This document shows positions 17,855-28,428 of a stretch of 64,000 nt of DNA, in pieces (within the stretch, counting starts at the first letter, position 1; the number at the start of each line of letters is the position of its first letter). Below the pieces are notes generated by a model. It did not search any database and was not told the DNA's origin. It worked only from the letters and a program-made list of their open reading frames with translations. The position numbers were made by a program, and so were the translations under genes. Source of the DNA: an uncultured Bacteroidales bacterium (GTDB taxonomy: Bacteria; Bacteroidota; Bacteroidia; Bacteroidales; Paludibacteraceae); assembly GCA_900316995.1 (NCBI GenBank), contig ONEZ01000013.1, forward strand, positions 1 through 64,000. Reading direction: 5' to 3'.

Positions 17855-17990
17855 GGAAATAAGGAGCGGAGCGACAAGCACGCTTCTGCGTGCCGTGCGA
17901 AGCACGAAAAGAGGCGGAGCCTCATAAAACTCGGTAAACAGTTCCGTTAGGAACTGGCCGAAGCCCCTTACAAAGGGGCTGAGTTCTCGT
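17855..17990. repeat. Hairpin-rich GC island after clpC
   Basis: A chain of short palindromes in the convergent clpC/dapA gap: GCACGCTTCTGCGTGC, GAGGCGGAGCCTC, CAGTTCCGTTAGGAACTG and GCCCCTTACAAAGGGGC. Bases 17956-17983 are exactly the reverse complement of 24861-24888. It is far GC-richer than its surroundings and has no coding frame. It could serve as a bidirectional terminator, but the shared sequence points to a dispersed element. Confidence 0.65.
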
Positions 17991-18010
17991 TCAGTATAAG
18001 ATTCTGGATT

Positions 18011-18886
18011 TTATAGTTCCCTAAGAACTTGACTAATTTTTTGATAAGTAGTGATGCGAGTGGGGACAAGCGGCAGACGCAGCTTGTTCTCAATCATACC
18101 CATAGCGTTCAGCATACTCTTAACACCAGCTGGATTACCGTCAACAAACAGCAAATCAAATAGTTCTGTAAACTTATGATGAATAGAGCGGGCGTTATCA
18201 TAATCGCCAGCCAATGCAAGACGCACCATGCGGCTGAACTCCTTTGGGAATGCGTTGCCAATAACTGATATCACGCCAGAAGCACCCTGAGTTATAAGAG
18301 GGAATGCAATTCCGTCATCGCCGGAGATAACAAGGAAGTCTTTAGGCTTATTCTTCATTATATACTCAATCTGAGGCATATTACCAGAAGCCTCCTTGAT
18401 GGCAATAATGTTCTTAAAGTCTTTAGCAAGACGGAGAGTAGTCTCCCCTGTCATGTTAGTGCCAGTACGTCCAGGCACGTTGTAAAGCACAATTGGCACA
18501 GGAGACGCTGCTGCAAGAGCTGCATAATGCTGATATATACCCTCTTGTGAAGGCTTGTTATAGTAAGGAACCACCGATAAAATAGCATCAACTCCCTTGA
18601 AATTATCTGTTTTAAGCTTCTCAACAAGAGCCATTGTGTTATTTCCACCTAAGCCAAGCACCACAGGAATACGTCCGGCAATCTTATCAATAACAAGCCT
18701 CTTTATGTTTGACTTCTCCTCCTCTGTGAGTGTTGGTGTCTCTGCGGTTGTACCAAGCACAACCATATAGTCTATATCATTATTTAACTGAAAATCAACC
18801 AACTGTGACAATGCGTCATAATCAACTGATCCATCAGTCTTAAAAGGAGTTATTAAAGCAACTCCCATTCCTTGCAAATTAACCAT
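18011..18886 (-). CDS. dapA: 4-hydroxy-tetrahydrodipicolinate synthase
   Basis: A 291-residue TIM-barrel lyase that condenses pyruvate with aspartate semialdehyde in lysine/diaminopimelate synthesis. Seen: GMGVALITPF at the start, GTTAETPTLTEEE, YNVPGRTGTNM with the catalytic tyrosine, AIKEASGN with the Schiff-base lysine, and ISGDDG. ATG 18886 is used; the TTG at 18910 lies inside the -7 box. It follows ligA on the same strand but has its own promoter element. Confidence 0.95.
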   Translation of the reverse strand: MVNLQGMGVALITPFKTDGSVDYDALSQLVDFQLNNDIDYMVVLGTTAETPTLTEEEKSNIKRLVIDKIAGRIPVVLGLGGNNTMALVEKLKTDNFKGVDAILSVVPYYNKPSQEGIYQHYAALAAASPVPIVLYNVPGRTGTNMTGETTLRLAKDFKNIIAIKEASGNMPQIEYIMKNKPKDFLVISGDDGIAFPLITQGASGVISVIGNAFPKEFSRMVRLALAGDYDNARSIHHKFTELFDLLFVDGNPAGVKSMLNAMGMIENKLRLPLVPTRITTYQKISQVLREL

Positions 18887-18907
18887 AGTGCTTTTCTTAA
18901 CAAGGTG

Positions 18908-18915
18908 CAAAGTTA
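18908..18915 (-). promoter_or_regulatory. -7 element of dapA
   Basis: TAACTTTG on the minus strand, giving a leader of about 15-18 bases to ATG 18886. The -33 position reads TTTCC, a poor match. Confidence 0.5.
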
Positions 18916-18957
18916 ATAAATATAATGGAAAATGGAAACTGGAGAATATAGAAAAAC

Positions 18958-21003
<2,046 letters not shown>

Positions 21004-21025
21004 TCAAAAATAGCAAAAAAATACC

Positions 21026-21033
21026 TATTTTTG
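21026..21033 (+). promoter_or_regulatory. -7 element of trmD
   Basis: TATTTTTG, leader about 14-18 bases to ATG 21051. It lies inside a longer upstream open frame and so supports the downstream start. Confidence 0.5.
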
Positions 21034-21050
21034 CAGAAAATAATTATAAA

Positions 21051-21728
21051 ATGCGAATTGATATATTAACAGTGCTACCAGAACTGATTGAGAGCAACTT
21101 TTCACACTCAATCATAAAAAGAGCACAAGACAAAGGGCTGGCTGAGATACACCTGCACAATCTGAGAGATTACTCATCTGACCTAAGGCACAGACGTGTG
21201 GATGACTATCCTTACGGTGGCGAGGCTGGCATGGTAATGCAGATAGAACCTGTTGACAAGGCCATAGAGCACCTAAAGTCTGAAAGGGAGTATGATGAGG
21301 TGATTTACACATCGCCTGATGGAGAAATGTTTACCCAAAAAGTGGCCAACCGCCTTTCAATGCTGAACAACATAATCATACTTTGCGGCCATTACAAGGG
21401 AGTGGACCAACGCATACGCGAGCACCTTGTAACACGTGAGATTTCAGTGGGAGATTTTGTTCTAACAGGTGGCGAATTAGCAGCGGCTATAATTGCAGAT
21501 GCAACCATTCGCATAATACCAGGTGTAATTTCAGATGAACAGTCAGCTCTATCAGACTGTTTTCAGGACGACCTGCTTTCAGCACCCGTATATACCCGCC
21601 CGGCTGAATATAAAGGCTGGAAAGTTCCGGAAATTCTTTTATCAGGACACAAAGCCAACATAGCCCGCTGGCGTGAGGAGCAAGCACTTGAACGCACCCG
21701 CCTACTCCGCCCTGATCTACTAAATTAA
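21051..21728 (+). CDS. trmD: tRNA (guanine-37-N1)-methyltransferase
   Basis: A 225-residue SPOUT methyltransferase that protects against +1 frameshifting by methylating G37 of tRNAs. Seen: [14 protein letters not shown] at the start, [14 protein letters not shown], the knot region [16 protein letters not shown], and [19 protein letters not shown] 21051 is chosen because a frame opening at 20976 would run through the -7 box and repeat B. It ends before a strong bidirectional terminator. Confidence 0.96.
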   Translation: MRIDILTVLPELIESNFSHSIIKRAQDKGLAEIHLHNLRDYSSDLRHRRVDDYPYGGEAGMVMQIEPVDKAIEHLKSEREYDEVIYTSPDGEMFTQKVANRLSMLNNIIILCGHYKGVDQRIREHLVTREISVGDFVLTGGELAAAIIADATIRIIPGVISDEQSALSDCFQDDLLSAPVYTRPAEYKGWKVPEILLSGHKANIARWREEQALERTRLLRPDLLN

Positions 21729-21816
21729 GCATTTGAGTTAATGCAATATTTCAACCCAAGCATCACTATAATAGTACTGCCGTTTTTAAACAATCGGATT
21801 ATTAATATATATAAAC

Positions 21817-21844
21817 CAAGAGAGGGTTTTTCCACCCTCTCTTG
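21817..21844. terminator. Bidirectional terminator between trmD and the DUF3078 gene
   Basis: CAAGAGAGGG (21817-21826) pairs perfectly with CCCTCTCTTG (21835-21844), loop TTTTTCCA, followed by TTATTT on the plus strand. The two flanking genes converge, so it probably serves both. Confidence 0.75.
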
Positions 21845-21905
21845 TTATTTGTCATGCTTCCGTAATTGTTTATTCAACAAAGAAGCCTCAAGATATTTTC
21901 AAAAT

Positions 21906-23045
21906 TTATTTCTCAAATCTGTATGCAATACCCAAGCTGACAAGCTCCTTCAACTGAAGACGAGCTGCATCCCACCCTGATCTGCCATCAGAAGGAACTA
22001 TAGTTGAGTCATAACGTGGGTTAACTGAAATACGAGCTGTAAGTATTTTGTATAGTACAAAGTCAGCAGCAATCTCCCAGTCAAGCTCTATACCTACATA
22101 GTTAGTATAAAATTGGAAACGACTGGAAAGAGATACAACATCGTTAAATTTTTGACGATATTGGATATCCACACGGCTACCTAAATTGTATGATTTAAGG
22201 CTGTTGGGTCTCACATACGAAAGCGCTTCATCATAATCGCCATCCTTCCACGCTTTGTCAAAAGCAGCCTGATCAGTTATCTGCTGACCAATACCAACTT
22301 GATCACTGATAGATGAAGCTACACTGTTTTTGTCCTTATCCATAGCCACAAATGTTCTCATATCGTTTACATAAACCAGCTTATAAGAATATGGTGAAAT
22401 ATAGATGGACAAATCTATATTTGGATTCTTCTCATATTTCCACATAAAACCTACACCAGTTGTAAAGCGTAATGGAGATATAGCCGCACTTGAAAGAGCG
22501 TCATAGGCATTAGCGGCTGCCTGATCATCACCCACAGTAATATAGTTCTGGAACAAAGTAAAGTTAATATCACCGTTCCAAGCAACGCTCCAACCCTTGC
22601 CAAGTTCATAACCAAGTTTGGTTGAATAAGCGGTCTTATCATCTGTAAGGTGCCATGCCCTACCAGCCAAGTCCTTAGTGAATGTGGTATTGATACCATA
22701 TTTAAGTTCTACAAGGTTGTCCCAGATAAGTCCATTTGCCCCTTCGTAGTTGAACCAACTCTTAAACTCTCCAAGTCCGGAAAAGTTTGAAGAACCACCC
22801 TGATACCATGCGCTTGACCACTTGGTGTCCTGGCTTATGAAGTTCTGTGCGGCTGTAACAGACACGTCAAAGCCCTTTTTCCAATGGCTTTTCTTTGCCG
22901 CCGCTTCAGCAGCCTTCTCTGCTGCAGATGTGTTTGTGGTAGATTCCTTTACAGCAGTAGCAGCTTCTTCTGCTGTAGCAAATCCTTGTGCGAACGCAAA
23001 AACTGATGTTGCGAGCGCAACTAACAAAAGTAATGTTTTTTTCAT
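21906..23045 (-). CDS. DUF3078 outer-membrane-like protein
   Basis: A 379-residue exported protein. Signal peptide [20 protein letters not shown], an alanine/lysine-rich spacer, then a beta-rich region with alternating aromatic residues ([20 protein letters not shown] is the family hallmark) and a terminal phenylalanine-containing strand (GIAYRFEK), so a beta-barrel is likely. Function unknown in the family. Its ATG overlaps the pyrD stop by 4 bases, so it is the last gene of a pyrK-pyrD-DUF3078 unit. Confidence 0.8.
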   Translation of the reverse strand: MKKTLLLLVALATSVFAFAQGFATAEEAATAVKESTTNTSAAEKAAEAAAKKSHWKKGFDVSVTAAQNFISQDTKWSSAWYQGGSSNFSGLGEFKSWFNYEGANGLIWDNLVELKYGINTTFTKDLAGRAWHLTDDKTAYSTKLGYELGKGWSVAWNGDINFTLFQNYITVGDDQAAANAYDALSSAAISPLRFTTGVGFMWKYEKNPNIDLSIYISPYSYKLVYVNDMRTFVAMDKDKNSVASSISDQVGIGQQITDQAAFDKAWKDGDYDEALSYVRPNSLKSYNLGSRVDIQYRQKFNDVVSLSSRFQFYTNYVGIELDWEIAADFVLYKILTARISVNPRYDSTIVPSDGRSGWDAARLQLKELVSLGIAYRFEK

Positions 23046-23953
23046 ACTTCTAATGCTCCTATAATTTGTTTAACTGATTGATAATTATGTCTTTTCAAGT
23101 AATCTTCTATACCCGATGCAACCTTCATAGTAACACTCGGGTCTATAAAGTTCGCTGTACCTATCTCTATAGCCGTTGCGCCTGCCAGCATAAACTCCAC
23201 CGCATCAGTAGCGTTAGAAATGCCTCCTAAGCCAATTACAGGGATTTTAACCGCCTTAGACACCTGATATACCATACGAAGCGCCACAGGCTTTACACAA
23301 GGCCCGGAAAGCCCTCCTGTAACCATTGAGAGAATAGGTTTGCGACGCTCAGCATCAATAGCCATACCGTTAAGGCAGTTTATAAGAGAAACGCTGTCTG
23401 CACCCTCCGCCTCCACAGCACGGGCAATCTCCGTTATGTCAGTAACGTTAGGGGTAAGCTTCACAATCATGGTCTTTGGGTAAGCCTTACGCACCGCACG
23501 TATCACCTCCGATGCCGCCTTGGGATCCACTCCGATAGTCATTCCTCCCTGCTTTACGTTAGGGCATGAAATGTTTACCTCGATGGCAGGAATTTTAGGC
23601 AAATCAGCCAGTTTTTCTGCACATTCAGCATAGTCTTCAGGGCAGGTTCCTGACACATTTACAATTATATTTGTATCGTAATCTTGTATCTCAGGATATA
23701 TGTGTTCTACGAAATAGTCAACTCCTTTATTTTGGAGCCCAATCGTGTTTAGAAGGCCTTGTGATACCTCTGCAAGGCGTGGATATGGGTTTCCTTCTCT
23801 ACTGCGAAGTGTGGTTCCCTTTACAATTATACCACCTATTCGCGAGAAGTCAACAAAGTCCTTGAATTCAGTTCCGTAGCCGTATGTCCCCGATGCTGTC
23901 ATCACCGGGTTCCTAAGCTCAAGATTCCCTATTTTTACTACTGTATCTATCAT
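23042..23953 (-). CDS. pyrD: Dihydroorotate dehydrogenase, catalytic subunit (type 1B)
   Basis: A 303-residue FMN enzyme that oxidises dihydroorotate in pyrimidine synthesis. Seen: [13 protein letters not shown] at the start, the active-site cysteine in [25 protein letters not shown], and [20 protein letters not shown]. The cysteine base and the adjacent pyrK mark the NAD-linked 1B form. It lies 37 bases downstream of pyrK; that gap is filled by repeat A. Confidence 0.95.
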   Translation of the reverse strand: MIDTVVKIGNLELRNPVMTASGTYGYGTEFKDFVDFSRIGGIIVKGTTLRSREGNPYPRLAEVSQGLLNTIGLQNKGVDYFVEHIYPEIQDYDTNIIVNVSGTCPEDYAECAEKLADLPKIPAIEVNISCPNVKQGGMTIGVDPKAASEVIRAVRKAYPKTMIVKLTPNVTDITEIARAVEAEGADSVSLINCLNGMAIDAERRKPILSMVTGGLSGPCVKPVALRMVYQVSKAVKIPVIGLGGISNATDAVEFMLAGATAIEIGTANFIDPSVTMKVASGIEDYLKRHNYQSVKQIIGALEV

Positions 23954-23970
23954 GTATTACTAAGAATTTT

Positions 23971-24012
23971 CAACTATCAACTATCAACTGTCAACTGTCA
24001 ACTGTCAACTGT
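23971..24012. repeat. Intergenic repeat family A, overlapping the 3' end of pyrK
   Basis: Six tandem 7-base units (CAACTAT, CAACTAT, CAACTGT and three more CAACTGT). The array crosses the pyrK stop at 23991, so the last residues of PyrK (QLTVDS) and its TGA are encoded by the repeat. Confidence 0.8.
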
Positions 24013-24761
24013 TTAACATTAAACACCGGTCCGTCAGAACAAACGCACTTGTGCCCTTCTGTTGTCTTAGTAACGCATCCAAGACAGGCACCAAGACCGC
24101 ACGCCATCATATTTTCAAGCGACACCTCACAATCCGTACCTGATGCAATAGCTGCTTTTGCCACATTTTTCATCATCGGAGTAGGACCGCATACATACAT
24201 ACGGTCATATTTGGCATTTACAGCCTCATGATTCGTCACAAACCCCTTAACACCGTGACTGCCATCCTCCGTGGTCACAAAAACGCTTCCAATAGCCTTA
24301 AAATCGCTCAAATCAATCATATCAGATTCATACTTGAATCCTAACAGGTAATTCACCTTAACGCCGTTACAACGCAATTTACGGCCCAAATATATAAGCG
24401 GGGCAATTCCCACGCCACCACCAACAAGAAGCGCTGTTCCACTTTGAAGCAAAGTAAAACCGTTTCCCAGCGGCAAAAGCATGTTTAAGCGGCTGTTTTG
24501 TAACAATTTTGACATATATGCAGTACCATCACCCACATTTTTGATTATTAGGGATAATGTGTTATTGCTATAGTCAACATCACTGATTGAGATAGGACGG
24601 CGCAGGTAAACAGAGGGGGTGTTTTCAACCTTTATCTCCACAAACTGCCCTGGAAGCATCTCAGGAAGCCTCTGGGAATGCGTAAGCACCAGCTTGAAGT
24701 AGGAACCATTAAGAGGAATATTCTCTAAAACCGTGCAGTTAAGTTCAAATTTCTTTAACAT
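23991..24761 (-). CDS. pyrK: Dihydroorotate dehydrogenase electron-transfer subunit
   Basis: A 256-residue ferredoxin-reductase-like protein carrying electrons from PyrD to NAD. Seen: FAD-binding LRRPISISD, LVGGGVGIAPLIYL for the nucleotide site, YVCGPTPMM, and the [2Fe-2S] cysteines in CGLGACLGCVTKT...KCVCSDGPVF. The C-terminal QLTVDS is produced by the repeat A array and is unlikely to be conserved. First gene of the pyrK-pyrD-DUF3078 unit. Confidence 0.93.
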   Translation of the reverse strand: MLKKFELNCTVLENIPLNGSYFKLVLTHSQRLPEMLPGQFVEIKVENTPSVYLRRPISISDVDYSNNTLSLIIKNVGDGTAYMSKLLQNSRLNMLLPLGNGFTLLQSGTALLVGGGVGIAPLIYLGRKLRCNGVKVNYLLGFKYESDMIDLSDFKAIGSVFVTTEDGSHGVKGFVTNHEAVNAKYDRMYVCGPTPMMKNVAKAAIASGTDCEVSLENMMACGLGACLGCVTKTTEGHKCVCSDGPVFNVKQLTVDS

Positions 24762-24799
24762 TCAGCAGAGTAAAGCATACTTAATGACTTTACTAACCG

Positions 24800-24832
24800 C
24801 AAAATTAAGGAAATTTTAGATAAATAACAAAA
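24800..24832 (-). promoter_or_regulatory. Promoter of pyrK-pyrD
   Basis: Minus strand TTTTG (24828-24832) and TAATTTTG (24800-24807) with a 20-base spacer. Leader about 35 bases. Confidence 0.55.
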
Positions 24833-24834
24833 TA

Positions 24835-25003
24835 AATGAACTATCTATTGCAACGTAAGGCTCAGCCCCTTTGTAAGGGGCTTCGGCCCTCCCATACGGG
24901 TCTGTGACCCTATGGGTCCTTTCGCAAGCGCCTTTTGGGCGGCGTGTTGGCATAATCCAAGCAAGCTTGGCTTCTGCCTTACTTATGCAACAGATAGTTC
25001 ATT
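24835..25003. mobile_element. 169-base inverted-repeat-bounded GC-rich element
   Basis: The outer 27-28 bases are imperfect inverted repeats: AATGAACTATCTATTGCA at the left and the complement of AATGAACTATCTGTTGCA at the right (17 of 18 match), followed on both sides by GTAAGGC after a small gap. Inside are further hairpins: CAGCCCCTTTGTAAGGGGC, a CCCATACGGG...CCCTATGGG pair, and CCAAGCAAGCTTGG. It has no coding capacity. Bases 24861-24888 recur exactly, inverted, at 17956-17983. It could be a MITE-like or large-hairpin repeat; no clear target duplication is visible. Confidence 0.55.
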
Positions 25004-25009
25004 GTATTA

Positions 25010-25444
25010 TTAATTAGATTTAAACTCTTGGAAGGTGTTGTCACTATAATACACTACAATGCGCAAAATCTCCTTAGGCGGCAACTGATGTACAACCTCT
25101 TTAATAATAGTCTGTGGTTGAGGCTCTTGCGGAATAAAAACAGGCGAATTCTGAGGTTTTTGAGGCTCTGAGAATTCATTTTTTGGTTTTTCATCGTACT
25201 GTTGCCCGAATAAATCGCGCTGAAGAGCCTTCTCATTCTTGTACATTGGCTCTTTTCCAAGCAAAAGCCAATCAGGATTTATGTTAGGAAAAACAGTCAT
25301 GATTTTTTGCAAAACAGGCACTCCAGGGTTGTTTCGTCCATTTAGGATATGAGAAATAGCCGATGGTTGGATACCAAGTTTAACCGCCAACTCACGTGGT
25401 TGCAGCTCCTCTTTTTCAAGAATTTTCTTAAATCTTTCTATCAT
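25010..25444 (-). CDS. XRE-family HTH repressor with proline-rich C-terminal half
   Basis: A 144-residue protein. The N-terminal helix-turn-helix (LQPRELAVKLGIQPSAISHI, LNGRNNPG) continues into NINPDWLLLGKEPMYK, a form common in phage-repressor-like proteins. Residues about 85-120 are rich in proline and glutamine, and a short beta segment (ILRIVVYYSDNTFQEF) ends the protein. The promoter at 25480-25511 carries a TTACAAATGTAA box over its -7 element, and six more such boxes stand between this gene and mazG. Autorepression and control of the divergent promoter are therefore likely, but inferred. Confidence 0.85.
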   Translation of the reverse strand: MIERFKKILEKEELQPRELAVKLGIQPSAISHILNGRNNPGVPVLQKIMTVFPNINPDWLLLGKEPMYKNEKALQRDLFGQQYDEKPKNEFSEPQKPQNSPVFIPQEPQPQTIIKEVVHQLPPKEILRIVVYYSDNTFQEFKSN

Positions 25445-25479
25445 AGAATTTAGGGCAATCTGTAAAAAGTTTTCGGTTA

Positions 25480-25511
25480 CAAATGTAATAATACAAAATT
25501 AAACTTCCAAA
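25480..25511 (-). promoter_or_regulatory. Promoter of the XRE repressor, overlapped by an operator box
   Basis: Minus strand TTTGG (25507-25511) and TACATTTG (25480-25487) with a 19-base spacer. The -7 element lies inside the box TTACATTTGTAA. Leader about 30 bases. Confidence 0.65.
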
Positions 25512-25988
25512 TTTTTACAGTACTAATTTACATACATTTATTAATCACAAATGTAAATTACAGATGTAGTATGATATTAGATAGAATTGTAACATCCCTA
25601 TCACAGATACTTATAAGATTAAAGTAAATTTTTCATATTTTACATGCATAATACTGGTTATCTTTTTATTAAACTCATTTCGGTACAAATCTACAGATTG
25701 TTGTATTGAATATACATGATTTATGCTGCATAAATGTAGTCTTACTTTGAATATACATAGTTAAATATACTGAAAAAGTTATAGTTACGCTAAAAATAAT
25801 TTAATTTTGCATATACATATCGTATACTTTTTTACATTTGTACACTACCCTGCCCTTATGTAACATGGTGATGAGTTTTTTTCATAGTTGTAAACATTTT
25901 ACATTTGTAAAACATTCAAATTTATCTATTTATTTACATTTGTATCCAAAGCACGCATAACATTTGTAAACCACCCTTTTTCATAAAA

Positions 25989-26020
25989 TTTTGTTGTTTC
26001 AACACTATTTGGTAATTTTG
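25989..26020 (+). promoter_or_regulatory. Promoter of mazG
   Basis: TTTTG (25989-25993) and TAATTTTG (26013-26020) with a 19-base spacer. The nearest operator-like box (25958-25969) lies 20 bases upstream of the -33 element. Confidence 0.65.
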
Positions 26021-26057
26021 CAAAGTCAAAAAAATTTTTTACTACCCTTTTATAACT

Positions 26058-26876
26058 ATGGAACAGAACAAGCTTGACGCCTTTGAAAGAATTGGCGACA
26101 TCATGGACCGCCTCCGCGCTGAATGTCCATGGGACAAGAAGCAGACAAATGATACCCTACGGATTCTGACGCAAGAGGAAGTTTTTGAACTTAGTGACGC
26201 AATCATCAAAAAAGATGACGCCGGAATCTGTGAAGAACTTGGTGACGTGCTGCTCCATATACTATTTTATGCTAAAATTGCAGAAGAGAAAAAATCATTT
26301 ACCATTGCTGACGTATGTAACAGACTCTGTGACAAGATGATATATCGTCATCCGCACGTTTTTGGCTCTGCTGAGGCGGATTCTGCCGCAGAGGTTATAA
26401 GGAATTGGCAAATTTTGAAGCTACAAGAGGGTAAAGGAAAGACAGTTCTTGGCGGAGTTCCAGACTCTTTACCATCACTTGTAAAAGCATACCGCATACA
26501 AGACAAGGCACGCAGTGCAGGATTTGACTGGAAAAACAAAGAAGATGTATGGGACAAGGTAAAAGAAGAAGTCAGCGAAGTAGAGGCTGAAATCAGAAGC
26601 AAAACAGCGCTTAAGGAACAAGAGACAGACCCTGCACAGCAGCAGGCAATTCAGGAACGTATTGAAGAGGAGTTCGGAGACCTTATGTTCAGCATTATCA
26701 ATGCCGCCCGCCTCTATAAAATTAACCCAGACAACGCCCTTGAGCGCACAAATCAGAAGTTCATCAAGCGGTTCAACTACCTTGAAAGCAAGGCAAAAGA
26801 ACAAGGTAAAAATGTAAACGAACTCACATTTGAAGAGATGAACACACTTTGGGATGAGGCAAAAACAGCCTTGTAA
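26058..26876 (+). CDS. mazG: Nucleoside triphosphate pyrophosphohydrolase
   Basis: A 272-residue all-alpha NTP pyrophosphatase of the tandem MazG type. Domain 1: CPWDKKQTNDTLR and EELGDVLLHILFYAKIAEE. Domain 2: FDWKNKEDVWDKVKEEVSEV and EEFGDLMFSIINAAR. The E-E-x-x-D magnesium motifs are intact in both halves. It hydrolyses NTPs to NMPs, lowering damaged nucleotides or modulating ppGpp in E. coli. The large operator array directly upstream is unusual for this housekeeping gene. Convergent with the MATE gene, 3 bases apart. Confidence 0.93.
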   Translation: MEQNKLDAFERIGDIMDRLRAECPWDKKQTNDTLRILTQEEVFELSDAIIKKDDAGICEELGDVLLHILFYAKIAEEKKSFTIADVCNRLCDKMIYRHPHVFGSAEADSAAEVIRNWQILKLQEGKGKTVLGGVPDSLPSLVKAYRIQDKARSAGFDWKNKEDVWDKVKEEVSEVEAEIRSKTALKEQETDPAQQQAIQERIEEEFGDLMFSIINAARLYKINPDNALERTNQKFIKRFNYLESKAKEQGKNVNELTFEEMNTLWDEAKTAL

Positions 26877-26879
26877 AGA

Positions 26880-28241
26880 CTACTCTTTTACGTAAAACAC
26901 ATGGCGTTGACTGTAGAGCAGAACCGCCGCCAAGACAGCTCCAAGCACATCACTGCATGTAGCAGAGAGCCATACGCCTGTCAGGCCGTCATACCCCATA
27001 TTTTCAAGCACAGGTGGCAGAATATAGCATAGAGGCACCTGGAATAGCATCTGCCTTGAGAGACTTGTTATAATGGCAATAACTGGCTTGTCTATAGACT
27101 GAAAGAATTGTGAATTAACTACTGTAAACCCTATCAAAGGGAACATTATAACCCAATACACCATAGCTGAGCTTCCCATATTAATAAGCTCAGGATCAGT
27201 GGTAAAGGCTCTCATTATGTACTCTGGAAATATACATCCGGTCAAACTGCCTGCCAGACCAAGAAGAATACATACAATTGAAGTCAGCTTATAAATTTCA
27301 AGCAAGCGGTTAAGTTTGCCCGCACCATAGTTATAACCTGCTATAGGTTGCATTCCTTGGCATATTCCAAAGATAAGCATAAAGATAAACATTCCGTATG
27401 TGTTTATGATGCCGTATGCTCCTACCGCCATATCTCCGCCGTAGCGGATAAGCTGGATGTTAAGTATGGCAACTACTCCTGCCGCACAGATATTCATAAG
27501 GAACGGACTCAGACCTATCATGGTTATATTCTTAAAAATGTAACCTTTAGGCATCCAAGCATGTTTCTTGAAACGTATAAAAGATGACGGCATTACAAAA
27601 TGTACTACTGACAGTATTGCGGTAAGAGCCATTGAGATGGTGGTAGCCCACGCAGCACCTGCAATACCCCAGTCAAATACAAATATGAATATAGGGTCTA
27701 AAATTATATTTAGCACGGCTCCTCCTGTAAGAATGTACATGGCTTTGTGTGGATAGCCTGTAGCCCTTATCAGCCCTGCAAGATTAAATGTAACTGTGGT
27801 AAGGACCATTCCTGGTAAAACTATATACATATACTCCTTAGCGTATGCAATGGTATCATCGGTGGCACCAAAAGCATGTAGAATAGGACTCATAAAGGTG
27901 TAGCCGAACAGGAATATCACTGCACCGAATATTATGGTGAATATGGTACTGTTACCAAGTATCTTCTCCGCCCAAACGTAATCTTTCTTACCAAGCACTA
28001 TTGATATTCTGGCAGCGGAACCTGCTCCTATAAGGGAGCCAAAAGCATGTATAACATTCATTATAGGCATGGTTATAGCAAGTCCTGCAATAGCAAGCGC
28101 TCCCACGCCTTGCCCTATGAACATACGGTCTGCAAGGTTATAGACAGATGCAATAACCTGACTAACAACAGATGGCAGTGCATACAGCCATAGTAGTGAT
28201 CCTATAGATTCCGTTTCAAGTTCTTTAGTTTTGTCTATCAT
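26880..28241 (-). CDS. MATE family multidrug efflux transporter
   Basis: A 453-residue protein with about 12 hydrophobic segments in two similar halves (LYALPSVVSQVIASVYNLAD opens the first; LMNICAAGVVAILN lies in the second). GVGALAIAGLAITMPIMN and ATGYPHKAM are typical of the DinF/NorM-like group. It should expel drugs or metabolites in exchange for Na+ or H+. ATG 28241 (MIDKTKEL) is preferred to the TTG at 28262, which lies in the tRNA terminator stem. No separate promoter is visible; readthrough from the tRNA gene is possible. Confidence 0.9.
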   Translation of the reverse strand: MIDKTKELETESIGSLLWLYALPSVVSQVIASVYNLADRMFIGQGVGALAIAGLAITMPIMNVIHAFGSLIGAGSAARISIVLGKKDYVWAEKILGNSTIFTIIFGAVIFLFGYTFMSPILHAFGATDDTIAYAKEYMYIVLPGMVLTTVTFNLAGLIRATGYPHKAMYILTGGAVLNIILDPIFIFVFDWGIAGAAWATTISMALTAILSVVHFVMPSSFIRFKKHAWMPKGYIFKNITMIGLSPFLMNICAAGVVAILNIQLIRYGGDMAVGAYGIINTYGMFIFMLIFGICQGMQPIAGYNYGAGKLNRLLEIYKLTSIVCILLGLAGSLTGCIFPEYIMRAFTTDPELINMGSSAMVYWVIMFPLIGFTVVNSQFFQSIDKPVIAIITSLSRQMLFQVPLCYILPPVLENMGYDGLTGVWLSATCSDVLGAVLAAVLLYSQRHVFYVKE

Positions 28242-28260
28242 GCTTTTGCATATTTGGAAC

Positions 28261-28288
28261 AAAAAAAGCCGATTAAAATCGGCTTTTT
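28261..28288 (-). terminator. Terminator after tRNA-Lys
   Basis: AAAAAGCCGATTAAAATCGGCTTTTT: the GCCGATT/AATCGGC stem with A- and T-tracts on both sides, 2 bases after the tRNA 3' end and just before the MATE start. Confidence 0.7.
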
Positions 28289-28289
28289 G

Positions 28290-28362
28290 TGACCCCGGAG
28301 GGGCTCGAACCCTCGACCCATTGATTAAGAGTCAATTGCTCTACCAACTGAGCTACGGAGTC
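28290..28362 (-). tRNA. tRNA-Lys (anticodon CTT)
   Basis: A 73-base cloverleaf on the minus strand. Acceptor GACTCCG pairs with CGGGGTC (one G-T), the D arm is GCTC...GAGC, the anticodon stem ATTGA/TCAAT encloses loop CTCTTAA with anticodon CTT, and the T arm is CGAGGGTTCGAGCCCCT. The 3' CCA is not encoded. A promoter lies 18 bases upstream and a terminator follows directly. Confidence 0.95.
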
Positions 28363-28379
28363 ATTCTTGATTGCGGGTG

Positions 28380-28411
28380 CAAATATAGTGCAAATAACAC
28401 ACTCTACCAAA
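28380..28411 (-). promoter_or_regulatory. Promoter of tRNA-Lys
   Basis: Minus strand TTTGG (28407-28411) and TATATTTG (28380-28387) with a 19-base spacer; the tRNA begins 18 bases downstream of the -7 element. Confidence 0.65.
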
Positions 28412-28428
28412 TAAAAACAAATTTTTTT

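Larger units (their letters stand above)
25445..26057. promoter_or_regulatory. 613-base regulatory region with a repeated operator array
   Basis: No gene fits in this very AT-rich gap. Boxes of the form TTACAnnTGTAA (one mismatch allowed) lie at 25477-25488, 25545-25556, 25558-25569, 25832-25843, 25899-25910, 25934-25945 and 25958-25969. A second motif, TTGAATATACAT, occurs at 25706-25717 and 25747-25758, with a one-mismatch copy at 25807-25818. The first motif contains TACATTTG, itself a -7 element on one strand, so a protein on it would block transcription. The size and site number exceed what a single repressor promoter needs. Confidence 0.7.

Noticed and set aside
21741..21980. 79-residue frame after trmD
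   Set aside because: It runs through the bidirectional terminator and into the antisense of the DUF3078 gene.
23971..24012. CRISPR array
   Set aside because: The units are 7 bases in direct tandem without spacers, and no cas gene is present in the window.
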